DNA of 47,451 nt from NCBI GenBank assembly GCA_038217425.1, contig JBBQPM010000034.1, positions 1 to 47,451 on the forward strand, read 5' to 3'. Of this stretch, positions 8,331 through 16,487 are shown one piece after another (position 1 is the stretch's first letter; each line of letters starts with the position of its first letter). The notes beneath the pieces are model-generated. The model was given only the letters and a program-made list of their open reading frames with translations, did no database searches and had not been told where the DNA came from. A program made the position numbers and the translations under genes. This DNA is from JAIEPT01 sp038217425. Its GTDB lineage: Bacteria > Planctomycetota > Planctomycetia > Gemmatales > Gemmataceae.

Positions 8331-9352
8331 CGTTCGAGCGCCTCCGCGACGAGGAGTTCGGAGCCGGGCCGGGCGCGAAAGAAGAGTTCCGGCTCCACAC
8401 CTTCGCATTCAGAGACGAGCGGGCCGGCCGACGTCTCGATCAGATCGACGCGCAGGTACAAGAGCGGAAAGGCGATCGGGTCGGCGTGTCGGCGACTCCA
8501 GGCCGCGGGGAGTCGCGCGACGGCAACCTCGGCCACGCGGCGCACTTCCGCAGGCGCGTCGGCGAAGTCGAGCGAGCCGCCTTGCTCCGCCTGGCACAGG
8601 ATCTTCCCTGGCGCCGGTCGCTTGTGCACCCCATGGCTGTAGCGGCCGTCGAGGTAGATCAGCGACCATTCCCCGTGCGTCTGAATCTCCGGCAACATCG
8701 GCTGCACGAGATACGCTTCGTCCTGACAAAGGCGTTCGAACTCCGCCTGAAATGCGTGCGGATCTTCGACCAGCACCAGGCCTTTGCCGGCGGCGGACAT
8801 CATCGGCTTGACGATAACTCTGTCCGAGCCGGAAGCGTGAGCGACGATTTCGCCGGATCGTCGCTCACGCTTCCGGCTCGGTAAATCGAAACGCGCGCCG
8901 GTCTGGCCGGACCGTCGCTCACGCATCCAGCTCGTAAGATCGAAACGTTCGCCCGCTTCGACGAACCGCGTGGGCACGATCGGTATGCCTGCGTTTTCTA
9001 GGTCGGCAAGGTAGTGTTTATCGAGCAGCCAGAGGAGGATTTTCGCGGGATTGTGCACCGCGAGCGAACTTTCGTCAAGCGCCAGGAGCCAACTCAAAAA
9101 CCGTTGTCGGCTCGCGGCACTATCCATGTAGTCCCAGGGCGAGCGGACCACCAGGCGATCGAGTCTCAGCGCACCGGGGTCCGTGCCCCAGAGAACGGGG
9201 ACGACAGCATGTCCTCGTTGGCGCAGGGCGTTCACGAGGATTTGATCGTCGGGGCAGAAGGGGGGTTCGGTGGGGAGAAAGTCGGGCTCGCCGGCCGTGG
9301 GGAAGTAGTCGCGCAGTTTATCCGCCGCGCACGTCACGAGACCGATGCGCAT
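8327..9352 (-). CDS. ATP-grasp ligase with an in-frame palindrome insertion
   Basis: The protein is 341 aa from the ATG at 9352, one base after the infA stop. VIVKPMMSAAGKGLVLV is the ATP-grasp lysine strand. YLVQPMLPEIQTHGEWSLIY and SECEGVEPELFF near the C-terminus match the metal- and nucleotide-binding strands of the glutathione-synthetase/RimK-like class. Such enzymes join a carboxylate to an amine or thiol using ATP; the substrate is unknown. Between IPIVPTRFVEAGE and VIVKP lies extra sequence made of two 18-residue copies, GERFDLTSWMRERRSGQT and GARFDLPSRKRERRSGEI, plus about 7 more residues. The insert encodes a 56-base perfect palindrome (8825-8880) and keeps the frame open. Whether the enzyme still folds with this loop cannot be told. 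The gene is translationally coupled to the ThDP decarboxylase downstream. Confidence 0.8.
   Translation of the reverse strand: MRIGLVTCAADKLRDYFPTAGEPDFLPTEPPFCPDDQILVNALRQRGHAVVPVLWGTDPGALRLDRLVVRSPWDYMDSAASRQRFLSWLLALDESSLAVHNPAKILLWLLDKHYLADLENAGIPIVPTRFVEAGERFDLTSWMRERRSGQTGARFDLPSRKRERRSGEIVAHASGSDRVIVKPMMSAAGKGLVLVEDPHAFQAEFERLCQDEAYLVQPMLPEIQTHGEWSLIYLDGRYSHGVHKRPAPGKILCQAEQGGSLDFADAPAEVRRVAEVAVARLPAAWSRRHADPIAFPLLYLRVDLIETSAGPLVSECEGVEPELFFRARPGSELLVAEALER
8825..8953. repeat. Family C palindrome, copy C1, with a 54-base direct duplication, inside a gene
   Basis: 8825-8847 and 8858-8880 are perfect 23-base inverted arms (CGAGCCGGAAGCGTGAGCGA and on) around a 10-base loop. The right arm and its flank (8859-8899) recur diverged at 8913-8953, exactly 54 bases away, which preserves the reading frame. 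Confidence 0.9.
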
Positions 9353-9353
9353 G

Positions 9354-9605
9354 TTATTCCTCGACGCCGGCTTCCTTCGCCTGGCGGAGCGGGCCGCGGA
9401 AGGTGATTCGACCTTTGGAGAGGTCGTACGACGAGACGGCCACGGTGACGATATCGCCGGGGAGGATGCGGATAAAGTGTTTGCGCATTTTGCCCGCAAT
9501 GTGTGCGATGATTTCGTGCCCGTTGTCGAGCTTGACGCGAAACTGCGTGTTCGCGAGGGCTTGCATCACTTTGCCCTGCATCTGGAAAGCTTCTTCTTTG
9601 GCCAT
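9354..9605 (-). CDS. infA: Translation initiation factor IF-1
   Basis: The protein is 83 aa, slightly longer than the usual 72 or so because of a charged C-terminal tail (KEAGVEE). It is a single OB-fold S1-type domain with family landmarks GKVMQALANTQFRV, LDNGHEIIAHIAGKMR and ILPGDIVTVAVSSYDL. IF-1 binds the ribosomal A site during initiation with IF-2 and IF-3. The start is ATG with GGAGG upstream. Unusually, it leads an operon with an ATP-grasp ligase starting one base after its stop, instead of the ribosomal-protein neighbours usual in other bacteria. Confidence 0.95.
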   Translation of the reverse strand: MAKEEAFQMQGKVMQALANTQFRVKLDNGHEIIAHIAGKMRKHFIRILPGDIVTVAVSSYDLSKGRITFRGPLRQAKEAGVEE

Positions 9606-9666
9606 GAATCCTCCGCGTTAGACAAGATGGAACGGTCCTAAAGCTTTATTATATACGGAAATCGGC

Positions 9667-9779
9667 GAAAGCCCAGGGATGGCGATCCCTGGGGAAGCGC
9701 CAGGGAACGTCATTTTTGGAGGAGCGCCATCAATTCACGATTCGGGCGCTTCCCCAGGGATCGCCATCCCTGGGCTTTC
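9667..9779. repeat. Family A palindromic element, copy A2, long form
   Basis: GAAAGCCCAGGGATGGC and its inverted copy bound 113 bases. The element fills the gap between infA and the prenyltransferase-repeat gene. Confidence 0.9.
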
Positions 9780-9787
9780 ACGCCGAT

Positions 9788-10870
9788 CTACTTCTTGCAG
9801 TAACTCAGACTCAGCAGCGCAAACGCGGTGGCGAGGTCGGCGTTGGATTCGCCGAAGGTCCGTTCGCCGTCGTTGACCCAGCCGCCGTCGGCCTTCTGCT
9901 TTGCCTTCAGCGTGTCGAACAATTCCTTGCGCCAGGCGTGCTTGGTCCCGGCGGCGTCGACGAACTGCTCCTCGCCCAGGGCGTCCATCGCCTTACCGAA
10001 AGTGTGGTAGTAGTAGTACAGGCCCGCCTTCCCCATTCCCGGGTTTTCCGCGAGCGTGTAGTGCCGGCGAATCCAGCCGACGGCGCCCTTCACGCGCGGA
10101 TCGTCCTTGGAGATGCCCGCGTAGAGAAAGCTCTTCAGTCCGCTGTAGGTCATGGCTCCCAGCGAACGCAGCCCCCCCGCCGGCGTGGCGTACGGGTTCT
10201 TGTCGGAGACGTCCTGCTTATACGTCAGGCCTCCCTCGTCGTCCTTGGTCGCCTTCTTGGCAAAGTCGAGCGTGTTGGCCTCGCCCGGCAAATTCTGCAC
10301 GCGCCCCACGTAGACGATCGCGCGCTTGATGGCCGGGTCGTCCTTGCTGAGCCCGGCGGCGAGAAGCGCCTCGATGTTGAACGCCGTGTTGGAAAGGTCG
10401 GGATTTCCCTTGCCGTCGTAACTCGCGCCGCCGTGGGTGGGCGTGAGCGCGTCGTCCATGTTCTGCATCGTCTTCAGGAATTCTCGGCCATTCTTCAGCA
10501 CGCCGTCGTATTGTCCGTTGGTGTTCGCCTCCTTGAAGGCGAACATCGAGACGCTGGTGGCGTAGTTGGCGAGCGCCTTGTTGTAGATGCCCCCGTCTTT
10601 TTGCACCTGCGATTCGAGATACTTGAGGCTCTTGGCCACGAGCGGATCTTGCGGCGAGACGCCGTTCTTGATGAGCCCGGCCACGACCAGCGCCGTGACC
10701 CCCGGCCCGCCGAGCTTCGGCGCGAAGCTGCCGTTTTCGTTCTGCGTCGTCTTGAGATAGGCGATCGCCTTATCGACCAGCGGTTGAACGTCCTTGCTGG
10801 TGACGTCCTGCCCGCGAACCGGGCCGACGCCGACGAGCAGCGCCAGGCCCAGCCATCGTACGCTACGCAT
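9788..10870 (-). CDS. Exported prenyltransferase/squalene-cyclase-repeat protein
   Basis: The product is 360 aa with a signal peptide (VRWLGLALLVGVGPVRGQ). The mature part consists of repeats of the type KAIAYLKTTQNENGSFAP, SLKYLESQVQKDGGIYNK and DTLKAKQKADGGWVND. The aromatic-rich QxxDGGW-like motif characterises the alpha/alpha toroid of terpene cyclases, prenyltransferases and alpha-2-macroglobulin-like proteins. The DxDD motif of squalene-hopene cyclases is not seen and the protein is exported and short, so hopanoid synthesis is unlikely. A binding or structural role is more plausible. The start has AGGAG at good spacing. It appears monocistronic, with palindromes on both sides. Confidence 0.8.
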   Translation of the reverse strand: MRSVRWLGLALLVGVGPVRGQDVTSKDVQPLVDKAIAYLKTTQNENGSFAPKLGGPGVTALVVAGLIKNGVSPQDPLVAKSLKYLESQVQKDGGIYNKALANYATSVSMFAFKEANTNGQYDGVLKNGREFLKTMQNMDDALTPTHGGASYDGKGNPDLSNTAFNIEALLAAGLSKDDPAIKRAIVYVGRVQNLPGEANTLDFAKKATKDDEGGLTYKQDVSDKNPYATPAGGLRSLGAMTYSGLKSFLYAGISKDDPRVKGAVGWIRRHYTLAENPGMGKAGLYYYYHTFGKAMDALGEEQFVDAAGTKHAWRKELFDTLKAKQKADGGWVNDGERTFGESNADLATAFALLSLSYCKK

Positions 10871-10950
10871 GAGAAACTCCTCCCAAATGTTCTCCCACCA
10901 CCTCCTGATTGTACCCAGGGGCGACGAGCGTCGGGAAGAATATTAACGCG

Positions 10951-11017
10951 ATTTCCGAGCCGGGAGTGTCAGGGACGCTCGAGCGGAGTACGTCGCTGAC
11001 GCTTCCGGCTCGGAAAT
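10951..11017. repeat. Family C palindrome, copy C2
   Basis: ATTTCCGAGCCGGGAG and the imperfect reverse complement CTTCCGGCTCGGAAAT form the outer arms. The inner arms contain GTCAGGGACG/CGTCGCTGAC. It is the same family as the element inside the ATP-grasp gene and lies between the divergent 9788-10870 and gap genes. Confidence 0.8.
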
Positions 11018-11095
11018 GCGCCTCTCGACTTGAAACACCGCCGCTCATAACTTGTTCTGTAGATATTCTCTTCAGATCTTCAGGTAGGAGCTTTC

Positions 11096-12142
11096 ATGAT
11101 TAAGATCGGCATCAATGGGTTCGGGCGTATCGGCCGACTCGTCTTTCGCGCCCTCGTCGAACAGGGCCTCTTGGGCAAAGATATCGAAGTCGTCGCCGTC
11201 AACGATCTCGTCCCCGCCGACAATCTCGCGTACCTCGTCAAGTACGACTCGACGCAGGGCAAATTCACCGGCAGCGTCAGCAGCGAGAAATCGAGATCGA
11301 GCGTGGCCGAGGACGACACCTTGGTCGTCAACGGCCAAAAGATCAAGTGCCTGGCCGTCAAGGAAGGACCGACGGCGCTCCCCTGGAAGGCGCTCGGCGT
11401 CGATTACGTCATCGAATCGACGGGGCTCTTCACCGAAGCCGAGAAAGCCAAGGGGCACATCACGGCCGGGGCGAAGAAGGTCATCATCTCCGCGCCCGGC
11501 AAAGGCGAAGACCTGACCGTCGTCATGGGCGTCAATCACGAGAAGTACGTCGCGGACAAGCACCACATCGTCTCCAACGCCAGCTGCACCACGAACTGCC
11601 TGGCGCCCGTCGTGCACGTCCTCTTGAAGGAAGGTTTCGGCATCGAAGAAGGCATCATGACCACGGTGCACAGCTACACGGCGACGCAGAAGACGGTCGA
11701 CGGCCCGTCGAAGAAGGACTGGAAGGGAGGCCGATCCGCGGCCATCAATATCATTCCGTCCAGCACCGGCGCCGCCAAGGCGGTCGCGCTCGTCTGCCCC
11801 GAAGTGAAGGGGAAGATGACCGGCATGGCCTTCCGCGTGCCGACGCCCACGGTTTCCGTGGTCGATCTCACGGTGCGAACGACGAAGGAAACGAGCTACA
11901 AGGACATCAGCGCCGCGATGAAGAAGGCGAGCGAAACGTACCTCAAGGGCATCCTCGCGTACACCGAGGACGAAGTCGTCTCGACCGATTTCATTCACGA
12001 CACGCATTCGAGCATCTACGACGCCGGCAGCGGCATCGAGCTGAATAGCCGATTCTTTAAGCTGGTGAGCTGGTACGATAACGAATGGGGCTACTCCAAC
12101 CGCTGCGTCGATCTGCTGAAGTACATGATCGCCAAGGGGTAG
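11096..12142 (+). CDS. gap: Glyceraldehyde-3-phosphate dehydrogenase
   Basis: The 348-aa product oxidises and phosphorylates glyceraldehyde-3-phosphate to 1,3-bisphosphoglycerate in glycolysis, reversibly. The N-terminal Rossmann motif is INGFGRIGR, and VVAVNDL carries the Asp typical of NAD-preferring enzymes. The catalytic motif SNASCTTNCLAP puts the nucleophile at Cys164, and His192 in TTVHSYTATQ completes the pair. RVPTPTVSVVDL and SWYDNEWGYSNR are family hallmarks. It is slightly longer than the usual 330-340 residues because of a short extra stretch before the catalytic Cys. TAGGAG precedes the ATG. The HEPN gene starts two bases after the stop, so gap probably heads a transcript running into the HEPN, BolA-like and ABC genes. 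Confidence 0.97.
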   Translation: MIKIGINGFGRIGRLVFRALVEQGLLGKDIEVVAVNDLVPADNLAYLVKYDSTQGKFTGSVSSEKSRSSVAEDDTLVVNGQKIKCLAVKEGPTALPWKALGVDYVIESTGLFTEAEKAKGHITAGAKKVIISAPGKGEDLTVVMGVNHEKYVADKHHIVSNASCTTNCLAPVVHVLLKEGFGIEEGIMTTVHSYTATQKTVDGPSKKDWKGGRSAAINIIPSSTGAAKAVALVCPEVKGKMTGMAFRVPTPTVSVVDLTVRTTKETSYKDISAAMKKASETYLKGILAYTEDEVVSTDFIHDTHSSIYDAGSGIELNSRFFKLVSWYDNEWGYSNRCVDLLKYMIAKG

Positions 12143-12144
12143 GA

Positions 12145-12552
12145 ATGAACCCGGTGAGTCACTCGTTTCTGCAAGCCGCCCGGAAACGATTGCGCTCGGC
12201 TCAATACCTGGAAGAGGGCGGCTTTTTTCTCGATGCGATGTATCTCGGCGGCTACGCGATCGAGTGTTCCTTGAAAGCGCTGATCCTACATCTCGCGAAG
12301 ACCAAAGCGGAAAGGCAGGAGCTTTACCTCAAAATCAGTTCCGGCGCTTCGATGCATTACGCCGAACGGCTCAATGTGATTCTGAGTGCTGAAGCGAAGC
12401 CCATACCGGCGATACTCGTCAAGAAATTGCGCCCCTTCGAGTGGAGCACCGACCTACGATATGAACCCGGGCGCAAATCGAGAGGTATGGCGCGAGGATT
12501 TCTGAAAGTCGCAAGCCGGGTTTTGCACTGGGTCGAGGGGGAATTGTTATGA
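12145..12552 (+). CDS. HEPN-domain protein
   Basis: The 135-aa, mostly helical product has the HEPN signature: an N-terminal helix with AARKRLRSAQYLEEGGFF, then DAMYLGGYAIECSLKALIL, and a C-terminal helix RGFLKVASRVLHWVEGEL. HEPN proteins often occur in toxin-antitoxin or nucleotidyltransferase pairs, and many are RNases with an Rx4-6H motif. Here I see only an R-V-L-H arrangement near the C-terminus, so RNase activity is doubtful. The ATG at 12145 is chosen because it starts just after the gap stop; the longer open frame lies inside gap. The next gene overlaps by 4 bases (ATGA). No MNT nucleotidyltransferase is present; the partner is a small BolA-like protein instead. Confidence 0.8.
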   Translation: MNPVSHSFLQAARKRLRSAQYLEEGGFFLDAMYLGGYAIECSLKALILHLAKTKAERQELYLKISSGASMHYAERLNVILSAEAKPIPAILVKKLRPFEWSTDLRYEPGRKSRGMARGFLKVASRVLHWVEGELL

Positions 12553-12884
12553 AAAAAGTACCCAAGGGGACGTGGAAGCGAAGGCGCACCGTTGAAACCC
12601 GACTTGTCGAGAAAGTTCTCCGCGAGGAATTCCCGAATGTTGACGCGTATCTTTACAACCCCGTCTCCATTCGGGTCCGCGTGATCGATCCGCGTTTTGC
12701 AGGGAAATCGAATCACCGGCGCGACGCCATAGTTGATCGACACCTGCAAAAGCTACCCGAGGAAATTCAAAACAAGATCATGCGATTGTTCGCGTTTACG
12801 CCGAAAGAACTGGAAATCCCTTCGCTGCATCACTGGTTTATTAACCAGGATTTCGAAGCCCCAGACGCTCCCGGGATCGATTAA
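12549..12884 (+). CDS. Small BolA-like/KH-like protein paired with HEPN
   Basis: The 111-aa protein starts on an ATGA overlap with the HEPN stop. Its core, SIRVRVIDPRFAGKS, then RRDAIVDRHLQKLPEE, then IMRLFAFTPKELE, follows the order of a BolA domain: a strand ending F-x-G-x-S, an R-rich helix starting V, and a strand ending T-P-x-E. The RH pair that binds metal in BolA is replaced by RRD, so iron-sulfur binding is not supported. I recall similar proteins as unnamed families in planctomycetes. The N-terminus is basic (KKVPKGTWKRRR), which may suit nucleic-acid contact. The overlap implies co-translation with HEPN; the pair may be a toxin-antitoxin or regulatory unit, which is inference only. 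Confidence 0.65.
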   Translation: MKKVPKGTWKRRRTVETRLVEKVLREEFPNVDAYLYNPVSIRVRVIDPRFAGKSNHRRDAIVDRHLQKLPEEIQNKIMRLFAFTPKELEIPSLHHWFINQDFEAPDAPGID

Positions 12885-12907
12885 CCCACGCTCACGATGG
12901 TTCTCGA

Positions 12908-13828
12908 ATGCCTGACTCTCCCATCATCGAAACGCGACGGCTCACCAAAATCTACCGCGACTTCTGGGGCCGGCAGAAAAAGGTCGCCCTGCGCGCCCTC
13001 AACCTCCAAATCCACCGCGGCGAAATCTTCGGACTCCTCGGGCCCAACGGCTCCGGCAAAACCACCACCATCAAACTCCTCCTCGGACTCCTCTTCCCCT
13101 CTGACGGCGAAGCCTTCATCTTCGGGCAACCCGTCGGCGACGTTTCCAAAAACGAAAAGATCGGCTACCTCCCCGAAGAGTCCTACCTCTATCGCTTCCT
13201 CACCGCCGAGGAAACCCTCGATTTCTACGGCCGACTCTTCAACATGGACGGAGCGACTCGGCGAAAACGAACGCAAGAACTCATCGAAGTCGTCGGTCTC
13301 TCCGCCGACAAGAAGCGCGTGCTCAAAGAATACTCCAAAGGCATGCGGCAACGCATCGGCCTGGCCCAGGCGCTCATCAACGATCCCGAACTCGTCATCC
13401 TCGACGAACCGACCTCGGGTCTGGATCCCATCGGCACGCGCTGGATGAAGGATCTCATCGTCGAGCTGCGCAACAAGGGCAAGACCATCATCATGTGCAG
13501 CCATCGGCTCGAAGACGTCCAGGACATCTGCGACCGCGTCGCCATCCTCAACGAAGGCGAACTCCGCAAACTCGATAGCGTCAAGAACCTCCTCGAAGAC
13601 GTCCAACGGCTCGAGCTGCGCGCCTCGGGCGTCCAGCTCAGTGACGAACTGCGCCGCGATCTCGACGAGGTCATTCGCAAACATCAGGGCCAAATCGAGT
13701 TCCTCGGGCATCCGACGCTCGCGCTCGAAGAACTCTTCCTGCGCATCGTCGAGGAGACGAAGGCGAATCCGGGACGTCGATATTTGCCGGAGAAAACGGT
13801 CGGCGAGCACATCCAGAACAAACCATGA
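12908..13828 (+). CDS. ABC transporter ATP-binding subunit (ABC-2 type)
   Basis: The 306-aa ATPase has Walker A GPNGSGKT (residues 45-52), a Q-loop region near YLPEES, the signature YSKGMRQRIGLAQ (about 142-154), Walker B LVILDEP (162-168), and the switch His in IIMCSHRLEDV. The C-terminal 80 residues are an accessory domain typical of DrrA/CcmA-like exporters. It powers the permease encoded next, whose start overlaps this stop by 4 bases. The substrate is not evident. The ATG has no strong ribosome-binding site. It may be read on the transcript that starts at gap. Confidence 0.93.
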   Translation: MPDSPIIETRRLTKIYRDFWGRQKKVALRALNLQIHRGEIFGLLGPNGSGKTTTIKLLLGLLFPSDGEAFIFGQPVGDVSKNEKIGYLPEESYLYRFLTAEETLDFYGRLFNMDGATRRKRTQELIEVVGLSADKKRVLKEYSKGMRQRIGLAQALINDPELVILDEPTSGLDPIGTRWMKDLIVELRNKGKTIIMCSHRLEDVQDICDRVAILNEGELRKLDSVKNLLEDVQRLELRASGVQLSDELRRDLDEVIRKHQGQIEFLGHPTLALEELFLRIVEETKANPGRRYLPEKTVGEHIQNKP

Positions 13829-15792
13829 TATTCGCCTTCTTCATCCTGGAGCGCGATCCGCTCCAGCTGTCGGACCTCGCTTCGGCCCTGGTGACGTGGT
13901 CGCAGAACGCGGGCACCTACGCGCTGCTCGGCATCCTGCTGGTGGCGCTGTCGCTACGGCTGCGCGGGGCCAGGCCGATCGAACTTGGACTGAGGACGTT
14001 CCCGCTTGGTATCTACGCGATCTTCGTTTCGTTCGCCCTGCTCGCCGGGTTGGCGGTCTTGTATTTGCTTTCGGCGTTCGGCTGGAGCCGGATCGGCGCC
14101 GAGGTTCCGTATCCCGAAACGCGGAATCCGCAGACCGTGGCCGATTACGTCTTCGGCCTCGCGGGCTTCTTCGCTGTCCTCGCAGCGGTGGCGCCTCTCT
14201 TTCAGGTTCGCTTTCAGCGCCTCGCCGGCCGTCGCGTCTGGGCTTTCGCCATTCTCAGCTGGAAAGAAGCGATTCGCAGCAAGATCCTGTGGATCTTCAT
14301 GCTCGTCGCCGTCATCTTTCTCTTCCTCGACTGGTTCGTGCCTTACAAGCCGGAAAACCAGATTCGGGCCTACGTGCAAGTTCTCTACTGGTCCGTCTAC
14401 GCGGTCTTTTTCGCCACGGCCGGGCTGCTCGGTTCTTTCAGCATCCCGAGCGACATCCAGAATCTGACGATCCACACCATCGTCACCAAGCCGGTGCAGA
14501 AATTCGAGATCGTGCTGGGGCGCATTCTCGGGTACGGCATGCTGCTGACCGTGTGTCTCGCCGGGTTGACGCTGCTCAGCCTCATCTACATCTGGCGCGG
14601 CGTCACCGAAGAAGCTCGTAAGGAAAGTCTCACCGCGCGCGTCGTCGAGTACGGCGACCTCGCGTTCCTGGGCACCAAGGCCCGCACGGAAGGCGTCAGC
14701 GTCGGCAACATCTTCGAGTACCGCAGCCACATCAGCGGGCCCCATCCCAGCGACCCCCCCGGTAAGCCCATCCACTATGCCGTCTGGGCGTTCAGGAACG
14801 AACTCCCGGGACTGGACGCGGCCCGCATTCAGTTCCAGTTCACCTTCGACGTCTTCCGCCTGCGCACCGGGAAAGTCGATCGAGGCGTCTACTGCAACTT
14901 CTGGTTCGTCGACGGCCGACATCCCGAGGACAAAGTCGAAAGTCTCGTCCAGGCGATGCAAAAAGAACAGGCCAGCGGTCGCTACAAAATGGAAGAGGAT
15001 GGTTACTCCCCTGAACTCGCGCGAAAGTTCCGCATCGCCGTGATTCCCAGTTTCGAAGTGAAGGACAACCACACGCAGGAACTCGAAGTTCCCGGCAAGT
15101 TCTTTCAGATGCTGCGCGAACTGGAGCGATCCGAGCCGCGCAAGGATGCTGCCGTCACGCCCTTCTTGCGCGTCTTCGTCAGCGTCGATCGCAACGAGGC
15201 CAACCGCGACGCCAACAATTCGCAACTCATCGGCATGAATCGCCGAGACTTCTTTATGCTCGAGGGCTCCAATTCCTTCACGCTCAATTTCATCAAGGGC
15301 ATGATCGGCGTGTGGTTTTCGTTCATGCTCGTACTGATTCTTTCTGTCGTACTTAGCACCTATCTGAGCGGCGTGATCAGCATGCTAACAACGCTCGTTT
15401 TGATCGCGGGGGGGCTGTTGTTGCCCTTCCTCACGGATCTGGTGGAGAACCGCGTGCACGGCGCCCAGACGCGGATCGATTCCGGGCCGGCGGTCTCGTT
15501 CTATCGGCTCTTCACCAACACGCCCTTGGTAGCCACGCCCGACGACACGCCGGGAGCGACGCTCATGCGTGCGGTGGACAATTCGTTTCGCTTCGTGCTC
15601 CGCAAGATCATGATCCTCATCCCGGACATTGACCGCTACAACCTCGAGGTCTACGTCGCCAACGGGTTCGACATTTCGTGGACGCAGATTCTGCTCATGG
15701 ACAATCTGCTGCCGTTTGCCGCGTATGTGTTGCCCTGGTTGCTCCTGGCGTATTACCTCATCAACTTCCGCGAGATCGCCAACCCCACATAG
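13825..15792 (+). CDS. ABC-2-type permease with a large extracytoplasmic domain
   Basis: The 655-aa protein starts on the ATGA shared with the ATPase gene. Residues about 25-130 hold three hydrophobic segments. After FAILSWKEAIRSKILWIFML more helices follow, with the motif IQNLTIHTIVTKPVQKFEIV; 'T-K-P-V' in the loop after the second helix is typical of ABC-2 permeases that handle envelope components. A soluble stretch (about 270-480) lies between the helices and probably faces the periplasm. Further membrane segments follow (MIGVWFSFMLVLILSVVL, LVLIAGGLLLPFLTDLV) and a final one near the C-terminus. The size of the inserted domain is unusual. No substrate can be assigned. Confidence 0.88.
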   Translation: MIFAFFILERDPLQLSDLASALVTWSQNAGTYALLGILLVALSLRLRGARPIELGLRTFPLGIYAIFVSFALLAGLAVLYLLSAFGWSRIGAEVPYPETRNPQTVADYVFGLAGFFAVLAAVAPLFQVRFQRLAGRRVWAFAILSWKEAIRSKILWIFMLVAVIFLFLDWFVPYKPENQIRAYVQVLYWSVYAVFFATAGLLGSFSIPSDIQNLTIHTIVTKPVQKFEIVLGRILGYGMLLTVCLAGLTLLSLIYIWRGVTEEARKESLTARVVEYGDLAFLGTKARTEGVSVGNIFEYRSHISGPHPSDPPGKPIHYAVWAFRNELPGLDAARIQFQFTFDVFRLRTGKVDRGVYCNFWFVDGRHPEDKVESLVQAMQKEQASGRYKMEEDGYSPELARKFRIAVIPSFEVKDNHTQELEVPGKFFQMLRELERSEPRKDAAVTPFLRVFVSVDRNEANRDANNSQLIGMNRRDFFMLEGSNSFTLNFIKGMIGVWFSFMLVLILSVVLSTYLSGVISMLTTLVLIAGGLLLPFLTDLVENRVHGAQTRIDSGPAVSFYRLFTNTPLVATPDDTPGATLMRAVDNSFRFVLRKIMILIPDIDRYNLEVYVANGFDISWTQILLMDNLLPFAAYVLPWLLLAYYLINFREIANPT

Positions 15793-15794
15793 GT

Positions 15795-15913
15795 GAAAGC
15801 CCAGGGATGGCGATCCCTGGGAAAGCGCCCGAAATCGTAATTTTGCCGCGACCGTGCCTGGTGGAAATCGTGTTCTCTGACGCTTCCCCAGGGATCGCCA
15901 TCCCTGGGCTTTC
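15795..15913. repeat. Family A palindromic element, copy A3, long form
   Basis: GAAAGCCCAGGGATGGC and its inverted copy bound 119 bases. It lies between the convergent permease and adenosyltransferase genes and starts 2 bases after the permease stop. Confidence 0.9.
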
Positions 15914-15919
15914 GCCGAT

Positions 15920-16471
15920 TCATTTCTTTCCGCCGGGGACCCACAACACGTCCTGCTTGCCGTCGTCGTTGTAAACCCGCGCCAGGACGAACAGCAAATC
16001 CGAGAGCCGATTGAGATAGATCACGACTTGCGGATTGACGCGTTCGAGCGCCGCCAGCGTGACGACGTCGCGCTCGGCCCGGCGACACACCGTTCGCGCC
16101 CAGTGGCACCACGCCGAGCCCGGCGTTCCCCCCGGCAGCACGAACGAACGCAGCGGCTCGAGCTTCTCGTTGGCCTGATCGATCGCGCTTTCCAGGAACG
16201 CCGACTGTTCCGCCCGAACGCGAAGCGCCTGATCGCCGTCCGCCTGGGGCACGCACAGGTCAGCGCCGACGTCGAAGAGATCGTTCTGGATCTGCCGAAG
16301 GAGATCGCCGCCGTTCCCGTGGAGAATGACGAGCCCGAGGACGGCGTTGAGTTCGTCGACGGAGCCGTAGGCGGCGACGCGCGGATGGTCTTTGCGGACG
16401 CGCGAACCGTCGCCGAGCCCGGTTTCGCCCTGATCGCCCGTCTTCGTGTAGATTCGCGAAAGATAAACCAT
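15920..16471 (-). CDS. Cob(I)alamin adenosyltransferase, PduO type
   Basis: The 183-aa product begins SRIYTKTGDQGETGLGDGSR, the ATP-binding loop of PduO/MMAB-type adenosyltransferases, which transfer adenosyl from ATP to cob(I)alamin. SVDELNAVLGL, FVLPGGTPGSAWCHWAR and CRRAERDVV are further conserved family segments, including the Arg of the RRxER motif. The fold is a trimeric five-helix bundle. The ATG at 16471 is preferred over one 24 bases earlier because the family motif begins right after it. There is no other cobalamin gene in the window. Upstream lie three TTGTAC-type sites. Confidence 0.92.
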   Translation of the reverse strand: MVYLSRIYTKTGDQGETGLGDGSRVRKDHPRVAAYGSVDELNAVLGLVILHGNGGDLLRQIQNDLFDVGADLCVPQADGDQALRVRAEQSAFLESAIDQANEKLEPLRSFVLPGGTPGSAWCHWARTVCRRAERDVVTLAALERVNPQVVIYLNRLSDLLFVLARVYNDDGKQDVLWVPGGKK

Positions 16472-16487
16472 GACCCGATCCTCAGGA

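Noticed and set aside
9788..10870. Squalene-hopene cyclase
   Set aside because: The protein is short, has a signal peptide and lacks the DxDD motif.
12145..12552. Active HEPN RNase
   Set aside because: No Rx4-6H motif is seen, only R-x-x-H.
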